22,285 bases of DNA from Ruminococcaceae bacterium UBA6364 (GCA_002440045.1 DJRI01000119.1:10577-32861), one strand, 5' to 3'; counted from the first letter of the stretch, positions 7,576 through 15,163 are shown. Notes: generated by a model from the letters alone, not told the origin. Made by a program: numbers and translations.

Positions 7576-8525
7576 AAACAATAGGATTCCCTATTAGCCA
7601 TAAGGAAAACGAGAATCGTCGTGCCATGATTCCGTGCGATGTAAAAAAAATATCGCATCCTGAAATGCTCTATTTTGAAGAAAGCTACGGAGATGTGATT
7701 GGGTTTCAGGATCAAGACTATCTGGATGCCGGTGCGAATATTGCTTCGCGTAGCACTGTGCTGAAGTGCGATATCATATGTGATCCGAAAATCGGCGATG
7801 CTGACTATTTGAATGAACTTAACTCACAGGATATTTTCGGATGGGTTCATGCTGTGCAGAATAGGGATATTACAGATAAGTTGATTTTCGGCAAATTGAC
7901 TGCTTATGCTTGGGAAGATATGTTTGATATGGGCAGACATATTTTCTGGAGAAATAACGAGCTTGCCGGAGAAGCTGCAATTATGCATGCGTTTCAATGT
8001 TATGGCAGAATGCCATATGAAACTGACGTTGCGGTAATAGGCAGAGGGAATACAGCACGTGGTGCTATTAAGGTTCTTAATATGCTCGGAGCGAATGTGA
8101 TGCAATATGATCGACATATGGAGCAGTTGTTGCGTAGTGAAATCGGACAATATGACGTTATTGTAAATTGTGTTCTATGGGACATTACACGTAAAGATCA
8201 TATTATTTACCGTGAAGACCTTTCCAGAATGAAAAGGAATGCCATGATAGTCGATGTCAGTTGTGACAGAAACGGTGGTATTGAAACAAGCGTTCCGACA
8301 ACGATTGAAAGCCCAACATATGTGGTTGATGGCATCGTGCACTATGTTGTAGATCATACGCCATCGCTGTTTTACAAAACGTTCACATATAATAATTCGG
8401 AAGCGATTGTGCCTTATATAGAGGCGCTCAGTACGGAACAGCATAATGGTGTGCTTGATGCCAGTCGGATCATTTACAAAGGAAAAATTATTGACACCAG
8501 AATAAAGGAATTTCAGAACAGATAG
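7572..8525 (+). CDS. ceo: N5-(carboxyethyl)ornithine synthase-like opine dehydrogenase (alanine dehydrogenase family)
   Basis: A 317-residue protein that reads like Lactococcus N5-(L-1-carboxyethyl)-L-ornithine synthase along its whole length, including KTIGFPISHKENENR at the start and YVVDHTPSLFYKT near the end. That enzyme reductively condenses pyruvate with the side-chain amine of ornithine (also lysine) using NADPH. Residues corresponding to the alanine dehydrogenase pyruvate site are present: R16/R17, K73 in DPKIGD, H93 in GWVHAVQ and D232 in VDVSCD. The Rossmann loop is GRGNTARG. GGAGG (7560-7564) is 7 nt before the ATG, and the start overlaps the ligase stop. Codon use is foreign: by hand count only 5 of 17 leucines are CTT and 18 of 26 aspartates are GAT, against roughly three quarters CTT in the CapG-like gene. 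Side-chain amine specificity is inferred from similarity. Confidence 0.88.
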   Translation: MKTIGFPISHKENENRRAMIPCDVKKISHPEMLYFEESYGDVIGFQDQDYLDAGANIASRSTVLKCDIICDPKIGDADYLNELNSQDIFGWVHAVQNRDITDKLIFGKLTAYAWEDMFDMGRHIFWRNNELAGEAAIMHAFQCYGRMPYETDVAVIGRGNTARGAIKVLNMLGANVMQYDRHMEQLLRSEIGQYDVIVNCVLWDITRKDHIIYREDLSRMKRNAMIVDVSCDRNGGIETSVPTTIESPTYVVDGIVHYVVDHTPSLFYKTFTYNNSEAIVPYIEALSTEQHNGVLDASRIIYKGKIIDTRIKEFQNR

Positions 8526-8560
8526 TTATACTCAATGTAAGCTGTCGGAAAGACTACAAT

Positions 8561-9694
8561 ATGAACATACTTATCGGCGCTGATTTGGTGCCCACAAAAA
8601 GCAATTTTGAATTATTTAATAATGCAGATACAGACGCGCTTTTGGGAAAAGAGCTTAAAGAGCTTCTTAATTCTGCGGATTATACAATATTTAATCTTGA
8701 AGTTCCGCTTGCGGACGAAGAAACGCCGATAGAAAAAAACGGCCCCGCGCTTTCTGCACCAATTAGCACCGTTAACGGACTTAAAGCGATTAATCCTCAT
8801 TGCTTTGCAATTGCCAATAACCATATTCTCGACCAAGGCGAAAAAGGGCTTTTCAGTACGATGGACGCACTCAAAGAAAACGGCATTTCTTTTTTCGGCG
8901 CGGGGAAAACCCCAGAAGAAGCTAAAAAAGCGCACATTTTCACCGTCGGCGGCAAAACCGTGGGCGTATATGCCTGCGTTGAACACGAGTTTTCGGTTGT
9001 TACCGATAAAACCGCAGGCGCAAATCCTTTTGACCCGCTTGAAACACCCGACGAGGTTGCGGAGCTAAAAAAAACCTGCGATTATGTAACGGTGCTTTAT
9101 CACGGCGGCAAGGAGCATTACAGATACCCCTCGCCGAGGCTCAGAAAAGTTTGCCGAAAGCTCATAGACAAAGGCGCAGACCTTGTTATTTGCCAGCACA
9201 GCCACTGTATCGGCGCAAAAGAAGAATATAACGGCGGCACAATAGTTTACGGTCAGGGCAATTTCCTTTTTGATATGAGCAATACCGAGTGCTGGCAGAC
9301 GGGGCTTTTAATTAAGCTCGACAGTGATTTTAAAATTGAATATATCCCCGTTGTGAAAGATAAAAATTGCGTTCGTCTTGCAGACGAAAAGCAAAAAGCG
9401 GAAATTCTTGACGGGTTTTATAAAAGAAGCGAAGAGTGTCTTTCTCCCGAGATTATGGACGAAAAATATAAAGAGCTTGCCGAAAGTATGAAAGACTATT
9501 ATTTTTTGTCGCTTTTGTGCCGCGGAAACTCGTTCTTCTTTAAAGCGCTTAACAAGCTTTCGGGCGGAAGGCTTTCAAAGCTTGTTATCAAAAGAAGCTT
9601 TAACAGAAGAAACGGTTTGAGAATAAAAAATATTATCGAATGCGAAGCGCACAACGAGCTTCTTTTGAAAGGGTTAGATACAGTTGGCAAGTAA
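8561..9694 (+). CDS. CapA-family protein (poly-gamma-glutamate/capsule-type metallophosphatase fold)
   Basis: A 377-residue protein of the CapA/PgsA (PGA_cap) group, calcineurin-like metallophosphatase fold. Motifs in order: GADLVP (residues 6-11, where many relatives have GDxM), FNLEVPL, a conserved AIANNHILDQG, LYHGGKEHY, and ICQHSHCIG followed by VYGQGNFLFD. Unlike CapA of Bacillus anthracis it has no obvious N-terminal membrane anchor or signal peptide, so it looks cytoplasmic. Members are linked to poly-gamma-glutamate and amino-acid-containing capsules, but their reaction is not settled. Position straight after the ATP-grasp ligase and opine synthase fits a part in the same amino-acid decoration. 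Codon use returns to that of the rest of the locus, so it may not have arrived with that pair. The ribosome binding site (GGAAAG) is weak. Confidence 0.83.
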   Translation: MNILIGADLVPTKSNFELFNNADTDALLGKELKELLNSADYTIFNLEVPLADEETPIEKNGPALSAPISTVNGLKAINPHCFAIANNHILDQGEKGLFSTMDALKENGISFFGAGKTPEEAKKAHIFTVGGKTVGVYACVEHEFSVVTDKTAGANPFDPLETPDEVAELKKTCDYVTVLYHGGKEHYRYPSPRLRKVCRKLIDKGADLVICQHSHCIGAKEEYNGGTIVYGQGNFLFDMSNTECWQTGLLIKLDSDFKIEYIPVVKDKNCVRLADEKQKAEILDGFYKRSEECLSPEIMDEKYKELAESMKDYYFLSLLCRGNSFFFKALNKLSGGRLSKLVIKRSFNRRNGLRIKNIIECEAHNELLLKGLDTVGK

Positions 9695-11189
9695 TACCTC
9701 GGGCAAAAAGGTTGTTCTTAATTCAATAATTTATTCTGCAAGCGGCTTGCTTATAAAGTGCTTTTCGTTTTTCCTTTTGCCGCTTTATACGGCATATCTC
9801 ACAACAGACGATTACGGCGTAACAAGCATTGCTACAAGCTTTATTATGACAGCCGGTTTTGTCGTGGCGTTTTCGCTGTTTTCGGCGGTAATGCGCTTTT
9901 ATGTCGATTTAAAAGACGAGCCCGAAAAGCTTAAACGCTTTTACGGCACGGTCGTTACGTTCGTGTTTATTTCGGGCGCGGCATTCTTTTGCTTGTTTAC
10001 ACTGTTTAAAGGCGCGCTTTCAAAATACGTTTTTCAGGGCACGGACTATTACCCAGTAATTCTTGTAACGCTTATATCTCTTATATTTTACTGCCAGCAC
10101 AATGTGTATGACAATCTTTTGCGCAGCCAGCAAAAAGCGGCAAAAAGCTCGATTCTCGGAATGGTATACTTTTTTGTTACCCTTGCGTTCAACATTCTTT
10201 TTGTTGTCGTTTTAAAAATGGGCGCCGTCGGCTCTCTTTTGGCGTCGCTTGCGGGGTATGTGATATACACGGTTTATTTTCTTATTGATATGACCGTAAA
10301 AAAAGAAATTATTTTCTGCCTTGACTTCAAGCTTTTAAAAAGTGCGCTGAAATATTCTGTACCGATAATGCCGCACAACCTTTCAACGCAGATAGCAAGT
10401 CTTATTTCAAAAATACTTATAGGCGACGCGGTGTCGCTTGCGGGCGTCGGCATTTATTCGGTCGCGGCGCAGTTCGGCAATATAGCCGACACAATACAGG
10501 TCTATGTTGACCAGGCATACGGCCCGTGGCTTTATGAAAAGCTTAACGCAAAGGACAGCGGCTACAAGGCGTTTATCCGCAGCATATCAAAAATGATGAT
10601 TGCCGTTATCGGATTTTTCTTTATAGGAATTTCGCTGTTCTCGCAGGATTACATAATTCTTTTTGTGGATAAAAGCTATGCCGAGGCATGGAAGTTTGTT
10701 CCGTTTATCGTTTTGGTTTTTGCAATAAAAACGATGTATTACTTTTATGTCGAAGTGCTGTTTTATTATAAAAAAGCGTCAAAATTCCTGTTTACGGCAA
10801 CGCTTACGGGCAGTCTTGTAAACCTGGTTCTTTCGTATTTCTTCATTAAGGCATACGGCGTATACGGCTCTATCGCGGCGGATGCCGTCGCAATGATTTT
10901 AAGAGTCGTAATTATTGTGATTATAAGCAAGCGGTTTGACGATATAGGTTTAAGAGTGTTTGACTTTATAAAAAATACCGTCGTTGTTTCAGCGTTTATA
11001 TTCGGCGGGCTTGCTCTCTCTTATACAAAATATCAGTATACGTTCAGTTTAGTAAACTTCGCATATAAAATTGCCGTGATTGCGGTTTATGTTTTGCTTG
11101 TTCTTTTCCTTAACAGAAAAAGCATTAAGCCGTTTATTGCGGTAATGAAAGCGAAATTCGGAAAAAAGAAGACTCCCAAGGAGGCATAA
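9684..11189 (+). CDS. wzx: Wzx flippase (polysaccharide biosynthesis protein, MOP superfamily)
   Basis: A 501-residue, strongly hydrophobic protein with about 12-14 membrane segments. It opens with the family-typical SIIYSASGLLIKCFSFFLLP (residues 15-34) and YTAYLTTDDYG, and has a basic, lysine-rich C-terminus. It would move undecaprenyl-linked repeat units across the membrane for the Wzy polymerase. The start is a TTG at 9684 that overlaps the preceding gene by 11 bp; AAAGGG lies about 10 nt upstream, and no later start keeps the conserved N-terminus. Confidence 0.88.
   Translation: MASNTSGKKVVLNSIIYSASGLLIKCFSFFLLPLYTAYLTTDDYGVTSIATSFIMTAGFVVAFSLFSAVMRFYVDLKDEPEKLKRFYGTVVTFVFISGAAFFCLFTLFKGALSKYVFQGTDYYPVILVTLISLIFYCQHNVYDNLLRSQQKAAKSSILGMVYFFVTLAFNILFVVVLKMGAVGSLLASLAGYVIYTVYFLIDMTVKKEIIFCLDFKLLKSALKYSVPIMPHNLSTQIASLISKILIGDAVSLAGVGIYSVAAQFGNIADTIQVYVDQAYGPWLYEKLNAKDSGYKAFIRSISKMMIAVIGFFFIGISLFSQDYIILFVDKSYAEAWKFVPFIVLVFAIKTMYYFYVEVLFYYKKASKFLFTATLTGSLVNLVLSYFFIKAYGVYGSIAADAVAMILRVVIIVIISKRFDDIGLRVFDFIKNTVVVSAFIFGGLALSYTKYQYTFSLVNFAYKIAVIAVYVLLVLFLNRKSIKPFIAVMKAKFGKKKTPKEA
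11178..11184 (+). promoter_or_regulatory. Consensus ribosome binding site supporting a TTG start at 11192
   Basis: AAGGAGG ends 7 nt before TTG 11192. It overlaps the last codons of the flippase gene. A perfect site at ideal spacing makes the TTG the convincing start of the LicD gene; no ATG lies near. Confidence 0.75.
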
Positions 11190-11191
11190 TT

Positions 11192-12052
11192 TTGAACAGA
11201 GCGGAATTTTTAAAAGAGGTTTTGTCAAGCGACATTTGCCCCGAAAATTTTGAAAGCATTTATGAGGATTTTAAAGCGTATCAGCAAAAAGCGCTCGATA
11301 CCCTGTGCGAGTTTCACCGTGTGTGCGAAAAAAACGGGCTGAGGTATCAGCTGGCATACGGCTCGCTTCTCGGGGCGGTGCGCGATAACGGTCAGATTCC
11401 GTGGGATTACGACATCGACGTTTTTGTTCCGTATAAAGACAGATTTAAGCTGATAGAGGCGCTTAAAGCCGATTTGGGCAAGGATTTTTATTTTTATTGC
11501 CCCGAAATTGACAGCAAATGCAGGCACTTTTTTATGCGCGTTACGCCGAAGGGCTATAAAAGCGAGGTGCTTCACGTCGATGTGTTTTATGTAATCGGAG
11601 CACCGACAAACGAAGCCGAAATGAAGCCGTTTGCAGAGCAGGTTAAATTTTATTTTAATACGCGTTACGAAAAGCTTATTAAGCCCGTTGAAAATTGCAA
11701 CGGCAGCATAAAAACTCTTTGCGGTATTCTTTTAAGAAAAGCAAAGTGTATGAAATACTCGGTAAAGGATATTACGTCAAATTACGAAAGACTTTGTTCC
11801 GAATATGATTTTGACGAAGTTCCCTACAGCATCGGCGCGGATTATACAGCCGTAAAAAGGCATTACGATACGAAAAAAATGTGGAACACCGTGCTTTATA
11901 CAACGGAAAGCGGCGTTTTCCGTGTTCCCGAAAACTATGACGAGATTTTGACAAGCACCTATGGCGATTATAAAAAGATATTCCCGTTAAAAGACAGGCT
12001 CGATGAAATGATGTACCATTACAAAGGGCTTAAAAGCTTTGAAAATAAATAG
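11192..12052 (+). CDS. licD: LicD-family phospho-group transferase
   Basis: A 286-residue LicD-family protein. LicD enzymes of pneumococcus and Haemophilus transfer phosphocholine from CDP-choline to a sugar hydroxyl; fukutin relatives transfer ribitol phosphate. The family core is clear: YGSLLGAVRDNGQIPWDYDI (residues 56-75), where D72, D74 and D76 would bind metal. The C-terminal half has the EVLHVDVFYVIGAP strand and a closing PLKDRLDEM segment. It is followed 20 bp later by an opine-dehydrogenase-family gene and then a LicC-like cytidylyltransferase, so the likely donor is a CDP-linked small alcohol made by those two. There is no choline kinase (LicA) or choline transporter (LicB) in the window, so phosphocholine should not be assumed. 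Start is TTG. Confidence 0.87.
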   Translation: MNRAEFLKEVLSSDICPENFESIYEDFKAYQQKALDTLCEFHRVCEKNGLRYQLAYGSLLGAVRDNGQIPWDYDIDVFVPYKDRFKLIEALKADLGKDFYFYCPEIDSKCRHFFMRVTPKGYKSEVLHVDVFYVIGAPTNEAEMKPFAEQVKFYFNTRYEKLIKPVENCNGSIKTLCGILLRKAKCMKYSVKDITSNYERLCSEYDFDEVPYSIGADYTAVKRHYDTKKMWNTVLYTTESGVFRVPENYDEILTSTYGDYKKIFPLKDRLDEMMYHYKGLKSFENK

Positions 12053-12072
12053 TTTTTCGGAGGTCTGCTGTT

Positions 12073-13143
12073 ATGAAAACAACAATTCTCGGCGGCGGTA
12101 ATATCGGCACGCTTATGGCTGCCGAATTTGCAAAAAAGGGGCACGACGTAACGGTTTATACGTCAAAACCTGAAAAATGGAGCAACGAAATAGAGGTTTA
12201 TGACGCTTCCGACAGACTGCTTAAAAGCGGAGTTATAAAAAAAGTGACCGACTCTATTGAAGAAGCGCTTGACGGCGCGGAATATATCTGGGTCGTTATG
12301 CCGGCACAGCTTTTTTCGTCGCTTGCAGAAAAAATGACGCCGTATTTAAAAGCGAGTCAGTATATAGGCATTGTCCCCGGGAGCGGCGGCGCTGAATTTG
12401 CTTTTCACGACGCAATAAAAAAGGGCTGCACGCTGTTTGGCTTTCAGCGCGTCCACAGCATAGCGCGCCTTAAAAAATACGGTCACGCCGTATATGAATT
12501 GGGCAGAAAAGACGAGCTTCAAATTGGCGCTATTCCCTCCGACAAGACGGTCGAAATCTGCGGCAAGGTAAGCGCAATGTTCGATATGCCGTGCGTTCCG
12601 CTTTCAAACTATCTTTCGGTAACGCTCACGCCGTCAAACCCGATTTTACATACAACAAGACTTTATTCCATATTTAAAGACCACACCGAAGGTAAGATTT
12701 ATCCGAGAAACTTTTTGTTTTACGAAGAGTGGGACGACCCCTCGTCAGAAATGCTTATCGCCTGCGACGGCGAGCTTCAAAGGCTTTGCGACGTTATTCC
12801 GCTCGATTTAAAATCGGTAAAATCGCTTCGCGACCATTACGAAAGCCACACGGTTGATGCAATGACGAAAAAAATAAGCTCCATAAAAGCGTTCAAGGGG
12901 CTTACGTCGCCCATGACCGAAACCGAAAGCGGCTGGGTTCCCGATTGGAGCTCGCGCTATTTCACGGCGGACTTTTCGTTCGGACTTAAAATAATCCGCG
13001 ACATAGCAAAAATGTTTAGCGTAGATACCCCGAACATTGAAAAGGTGTGGGAGTGGTATTTAAACGCCGCAAAGGTAAGTAAAGACAGCTATTTTGAAAA
13101 CAAGCTTGACAAAGATAGCTTTTTAAAGCTTTACGGCGTATAA
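12073..13143 (+). CDS. NAD(P)-dependent octopine/nopaline dehydrogenase family protein
   Basis: A 356-residue protein with an N-terminal Rossmann domain (ILGGGNIGTLMAAEFAKKGH, residues 5-24) and the C-terminal helical octopine-dehydrogenase domain. The pattern N189-P-I-L-H193 corresponds to the NPxxH motif whose histidine is catalytic in characterised opine dehydrogenases. Those enzymes reductively couple a 2-oxo acid such as pyruvate to an amine, usually the alpha-amine of an amino acid. It is sandwiched between LicD and LicC-like genes, closely spaced on both sides, which suggests that it makes the compound they activate and transfer. An opine from pyruvate and ethanolamine would fit; this is inference. 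It could alternatively act as a plain sugar- or polyol-phosphate dehydrogenase, since the N-terminus also resembles glycerol-3-phosphate dehydrogenase, but the C-terminal motif favours the opine family. Confidence 0.8.
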   Translation: MKTTILGGGNIGTLMAAEFAKKGHDVTVYTSKPEKWSNEIEVYDASDRLLKSGVIKKVTDSIEEALDGAEYIWVVMPAQLFSSLAEKMTPYLKASQYIGIVPGSGGAEFAFHDAIKKGCTLFGFQRVHSIARLKKYGHAVYELGRKDELQIGAIPSDKTVEICGKVSAMFDMPCVPLSNYLSVTLTPSNPILHTTRLYSIFKDHTEGKIYPRNFLFYEEWDDPSSEMLIACDGELQRLCDVIPLDLKSVKSLRDHYESHTVDAMTKKISSIKAFKGLTSPMTETESGWVPDWSSRYFTADFSFGLKIIRDIAKMFSVDTPNIEKVWEWYLNAAKVSKDSYFENKLDKDSFLKLYGV

Positions 13144-13158
13144 GACGGAGGTATGGGA

Positions 13159-14082
13159 ATGGAACTTAACAGATACCAATTTGAAATTCTTTCATACGTT
13201 GAAGAGTTCGGAAAAAAGAAATATCCGTGGCGCGAAATCATGGACACTTTAAACATTTCGGGCAGCGCCGTTATGAAAGAGCGAAGCTTTCTTGCAAACG
13301 GCGGTTATATAAAAAAAGACGGCGAAGTGCTTGAAATCACCGAAAAAGGTCTTGAAGCGCTTGAGCCTTACCGCGTTGAGCGCGCCGTAATATTTGCGGC
13401 GGGCTTCGGTTCAAGAATGATTCCCGTTACGCTTGACACGCCGAAGCCGCTTGTAAAGGTCAACGGCGTTCGCATAATCGACAGACTTATAGACGCGCTC
13501 ACAGCAAAGGGAATAACGGATATAACGGTTGTAAGGGGCTATCTTAAAGAAAAGTTTGACGAGCTTCTCGAAAAATACCCGTTTTTGAATCTTGTTGATA
13601 ACGACAATTACGAAACCGAAAACAATATTTCGTCGGCGCTTCTTGCAGGCGACAAGGTTGATAACTGCTACATCTGCGCGGGCGACTTGCTTTTGTCAAA
13701 CCCGTCCGTGATTAAAAAATACTGCTACAGAAGCAATTATCTTGCTTCGTATGCGCTTGAAACCGACGATTGGTGCTTTGACTTTAACAAAGGTTTTGCC
13801 GAAAATTACAGAAAAGGCGGCACATACTGCTTCAATCAGTATGAAATCGCGTATTGGAACAAAGAGGACTCGTTAAAACTCAGAAAAGATTGGGCTGCCG
13901 AGTATAAAAAAGAGGGCGGCAAGGATTTGTTCTGGGAGTTTATTCCGCTTGTTCAGTGTAAAGACAATTACAAGGTCGAAATAAGAGAGTGCAGTAAAAC
14001 CGATATTATGGAAATCGACAATTTTTATGAGCTTGTCGAAATAGACCCGTCTTATAAAAACTATCACAGCGACAACGAATAA
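13159..14082 (+). CDS. licC: Winged-helix domain fused to LicC-like cytidylyltransferase
   Basis: A 307-residue two-domain protein. Residues 1-70 form a winged helix-turn-helix (YQFEILSYVEEF start, recognition-helix region around NISGSAVMKERSFLANGGYI, wing, then LEITEKGLEAL). From about residue 73 there is a nucleotidyltransferase with the binding loop AAGFGSR (80-86), PKPL (95-98), TVVRGYLKEKF, and an acidic EIDNFYELVEID near the end, closely like pneumococcal LicC, CTP:phosphocholine cytidylyltransferase. It should form a CDP-linked headgroup for LicD. The ATG at 13159 is preferred over the ATG at 13153: GGAGG (13147-13151) is 7 nt from the former but only 1 nt from the latter. The DNA-binding domain suggests that the enzyme may also sense its substrate or control expression. 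The substrate is not known; choline is possible but unsupported by neighbours. Confidence 0.8.
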   Translation: MELNRYQFEILSYVEEFGKKKYPWREIMDTLNISGSAVMKERSFLANGGYIKKDGEVLEITEKGLEALEPYRVERAVIFAAGFGSRMIPVTLDTPKPLVKVNGVRIIDRLIDALTAKGITDITVVRGYLKEKFDELLEKYPFLNLVDNDNYETENNISSALLAGDKVDNCYICAGDLLLSNPSVIKKYCYRSNYLASYALETDDWCFDFNKGFAENYRKGGTYCFNQYEIAYWNKEDSLKLRKDWAAEYKKEGGKDLFWEFIPLVQCKDNYKVEIRECSKTDIMEIDNFYELVEIDPSYKNYHSDNE

Positions 14083-14089
14083 ATGCGTT

Positions 14090-14098
14090 GCCGATTAA
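14090..14098 (+). repeat. GCCGATTAA element, half copy
   Basis: GCCGATTAA occurs in the 34-bp gap before the CapE gene, without the matching second arm, and runs straight into the AAGGAG-AAGGAG ribosome binding region. It may be a chance match, but it sits at a functional module boundary like the other copies. Confidence 0.3.
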
Positions 14099-14116
14099 GG
14101 AGAAGGAGAGAAAAAT

Positions 14117-15157
14117 ATGTCCTTATTCACAGGCAAAACACTTATGATAACCGGCGGAACGGGTTCTTTCGGAAACGCCGTTCTCAACAGATTTTTAAAG
14201 ACCGACATCGGTGAGATTCGCGTATTCTCGCGCGATGAGAAAAAACAGGACGATATGCGCCACGAGTTTCAGGCGAAGATGCCCGAGGTCGCCGACAAAA
14301 TTCAGTTTTTTATCGGCGACGTAAGAGATATTGCGTCTGTCAAAAACGCCATTCACGGTGTTGACTATATATTCCACGCGGCGGCTTTAAAGCAAGTGCC
14401 GAGCTGCGAATTTTTCCCGATGGAGGCTGTCAGAACCAACGTTCTCGGCACAGACAACGTGCTTACCGCGGCAATTGAAGAGGGCGTAAAGGCGGTTATC
14501 TGCCTTTCGACAGACAAGGCGGCTTATCCCGTTAACGCCATGGGCATAACAAAAGCGCTTGAAGAGCGCGTTGCCGTTGCAAAAAGCCGCACTTCGGGCA
14601 ACACAAAAATCTGCTGCACGCGTTACGGCAATGTTATGTGCTCGCGCGGGTCTGTTATTCCGCTTTGGATAGACCAGATTAAAGCGGGTCAGCCCATAAC
14701 CATAACCGAGCCTTCAATGACGCGCTTTATTATGTCGCTTGATGAGGCGGTTGACCTTGTTCTTTTTGCGTTCGAGCACGGCGAAAACGGCGATATTCTT
14801 GTTCAGAAAGCGCCCGCCTGCACCATTAAGACCCAGGCCGAGGCTGTTTGCGAGCTGTTCGGCGGCAAAAAAGAGGATATAAAAATCATCGGCATTCGCC
14901 ACGGCGAAAAAATGTATGAAACTCTTCTTACAAACGAAGAGTGCGCGCATGCTGTGGATATGGGCAACTTTTACAGAGTTCCGAGCGACAAGCGCGGGCT
15001 TAATTACGACAAGTTTTTCAATAACGGCGACGCAGAGCGCAACCTTTTGAGCGAGTTTAACTCAAACAATACGGAGCTTTTGACGGTTGAAGAAACAAAA
15101 GAAAAAATCGCCGCTCTCGAATATATCAAAAATGAGCTGAAAAAGCAGGAGAAATAA
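14117..15157 (+). CDS. capE: UDP-GlcNAc 4,6-dehydratase/5-epimerase (UDP-L-FucNAc pathway, step 1)
   Basis: A 346-residue short-chain dehydrogenase very close to S. aureus CapE (also WbjB, FnlA). It converts UDP-GlcNAc to UDP-2-acetamido-2,6-dideoxy-beta-L-arabino-hexos-4-ulose, the first step towards UDP-N-acetyl-L-fucosamine. Seen: the NAD loop GGTGSFGN, FSRDEKKQDDMR, HAAALKQVPSCEFFP, and the catalytic region STDKAAYPVNAMGITK, with K134, M142 and K146 (the family uses M-x-x-x-K in place of Y-x-x-x-K). The C-terminal RHGEKMYETLL is also family-typical. Two AAGGAG sites precede the ATG, the nearer one 8 nt away. The next two genes encode the remaining pathway steps in the same order as capEFG. 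Confidence 0.93.
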   Translation: MSLFTGKTLMITGGTGSFGNAVLNRFLKTDIGEIRVFSRDEKKQDDMRHEFQAKMPEVADKIQFFIGDVRDIASVKNAIHGVDYIFHAAALKQVPSCEFFPMEAVRTNVLGTDNVLTAAIEEGVKAVICLSTDKAAYPVNAMGITKALEERVAVAKSRTSGNTKICCTRYGNVMCSRGSVIPLWIDQIKAGQPITITEPSMTRFIMSLDEAVDLVLFAFEHGENGDILVQKAPACTIKTQAEAVCELFGGKKEDIKIIGIRHGEKMYETLLTNEECAHAVDMGNFYRVPSDKRGLNYDKFFNNGDAERNLLSEFNSNNTELLTVEETKEKIAALEYIKNELKKQEK

Positions 15158-15163
15158 TCCGAT

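Noticed and set aside
13153..13155. First ATG as start of the LicC-like gene
   Set aside because: It is only 1 nt after GGAGG; the in-frame ATG at 13159 has ideal 7-nt spacing.
11192..14082. Assigning the lic-like module to phosphocholine
   Set aside because: No choline kinase or choline transporter is present and an opine-dehydrogenase-family gene sits between licD and licC, so choline is unsupported from the sequence.
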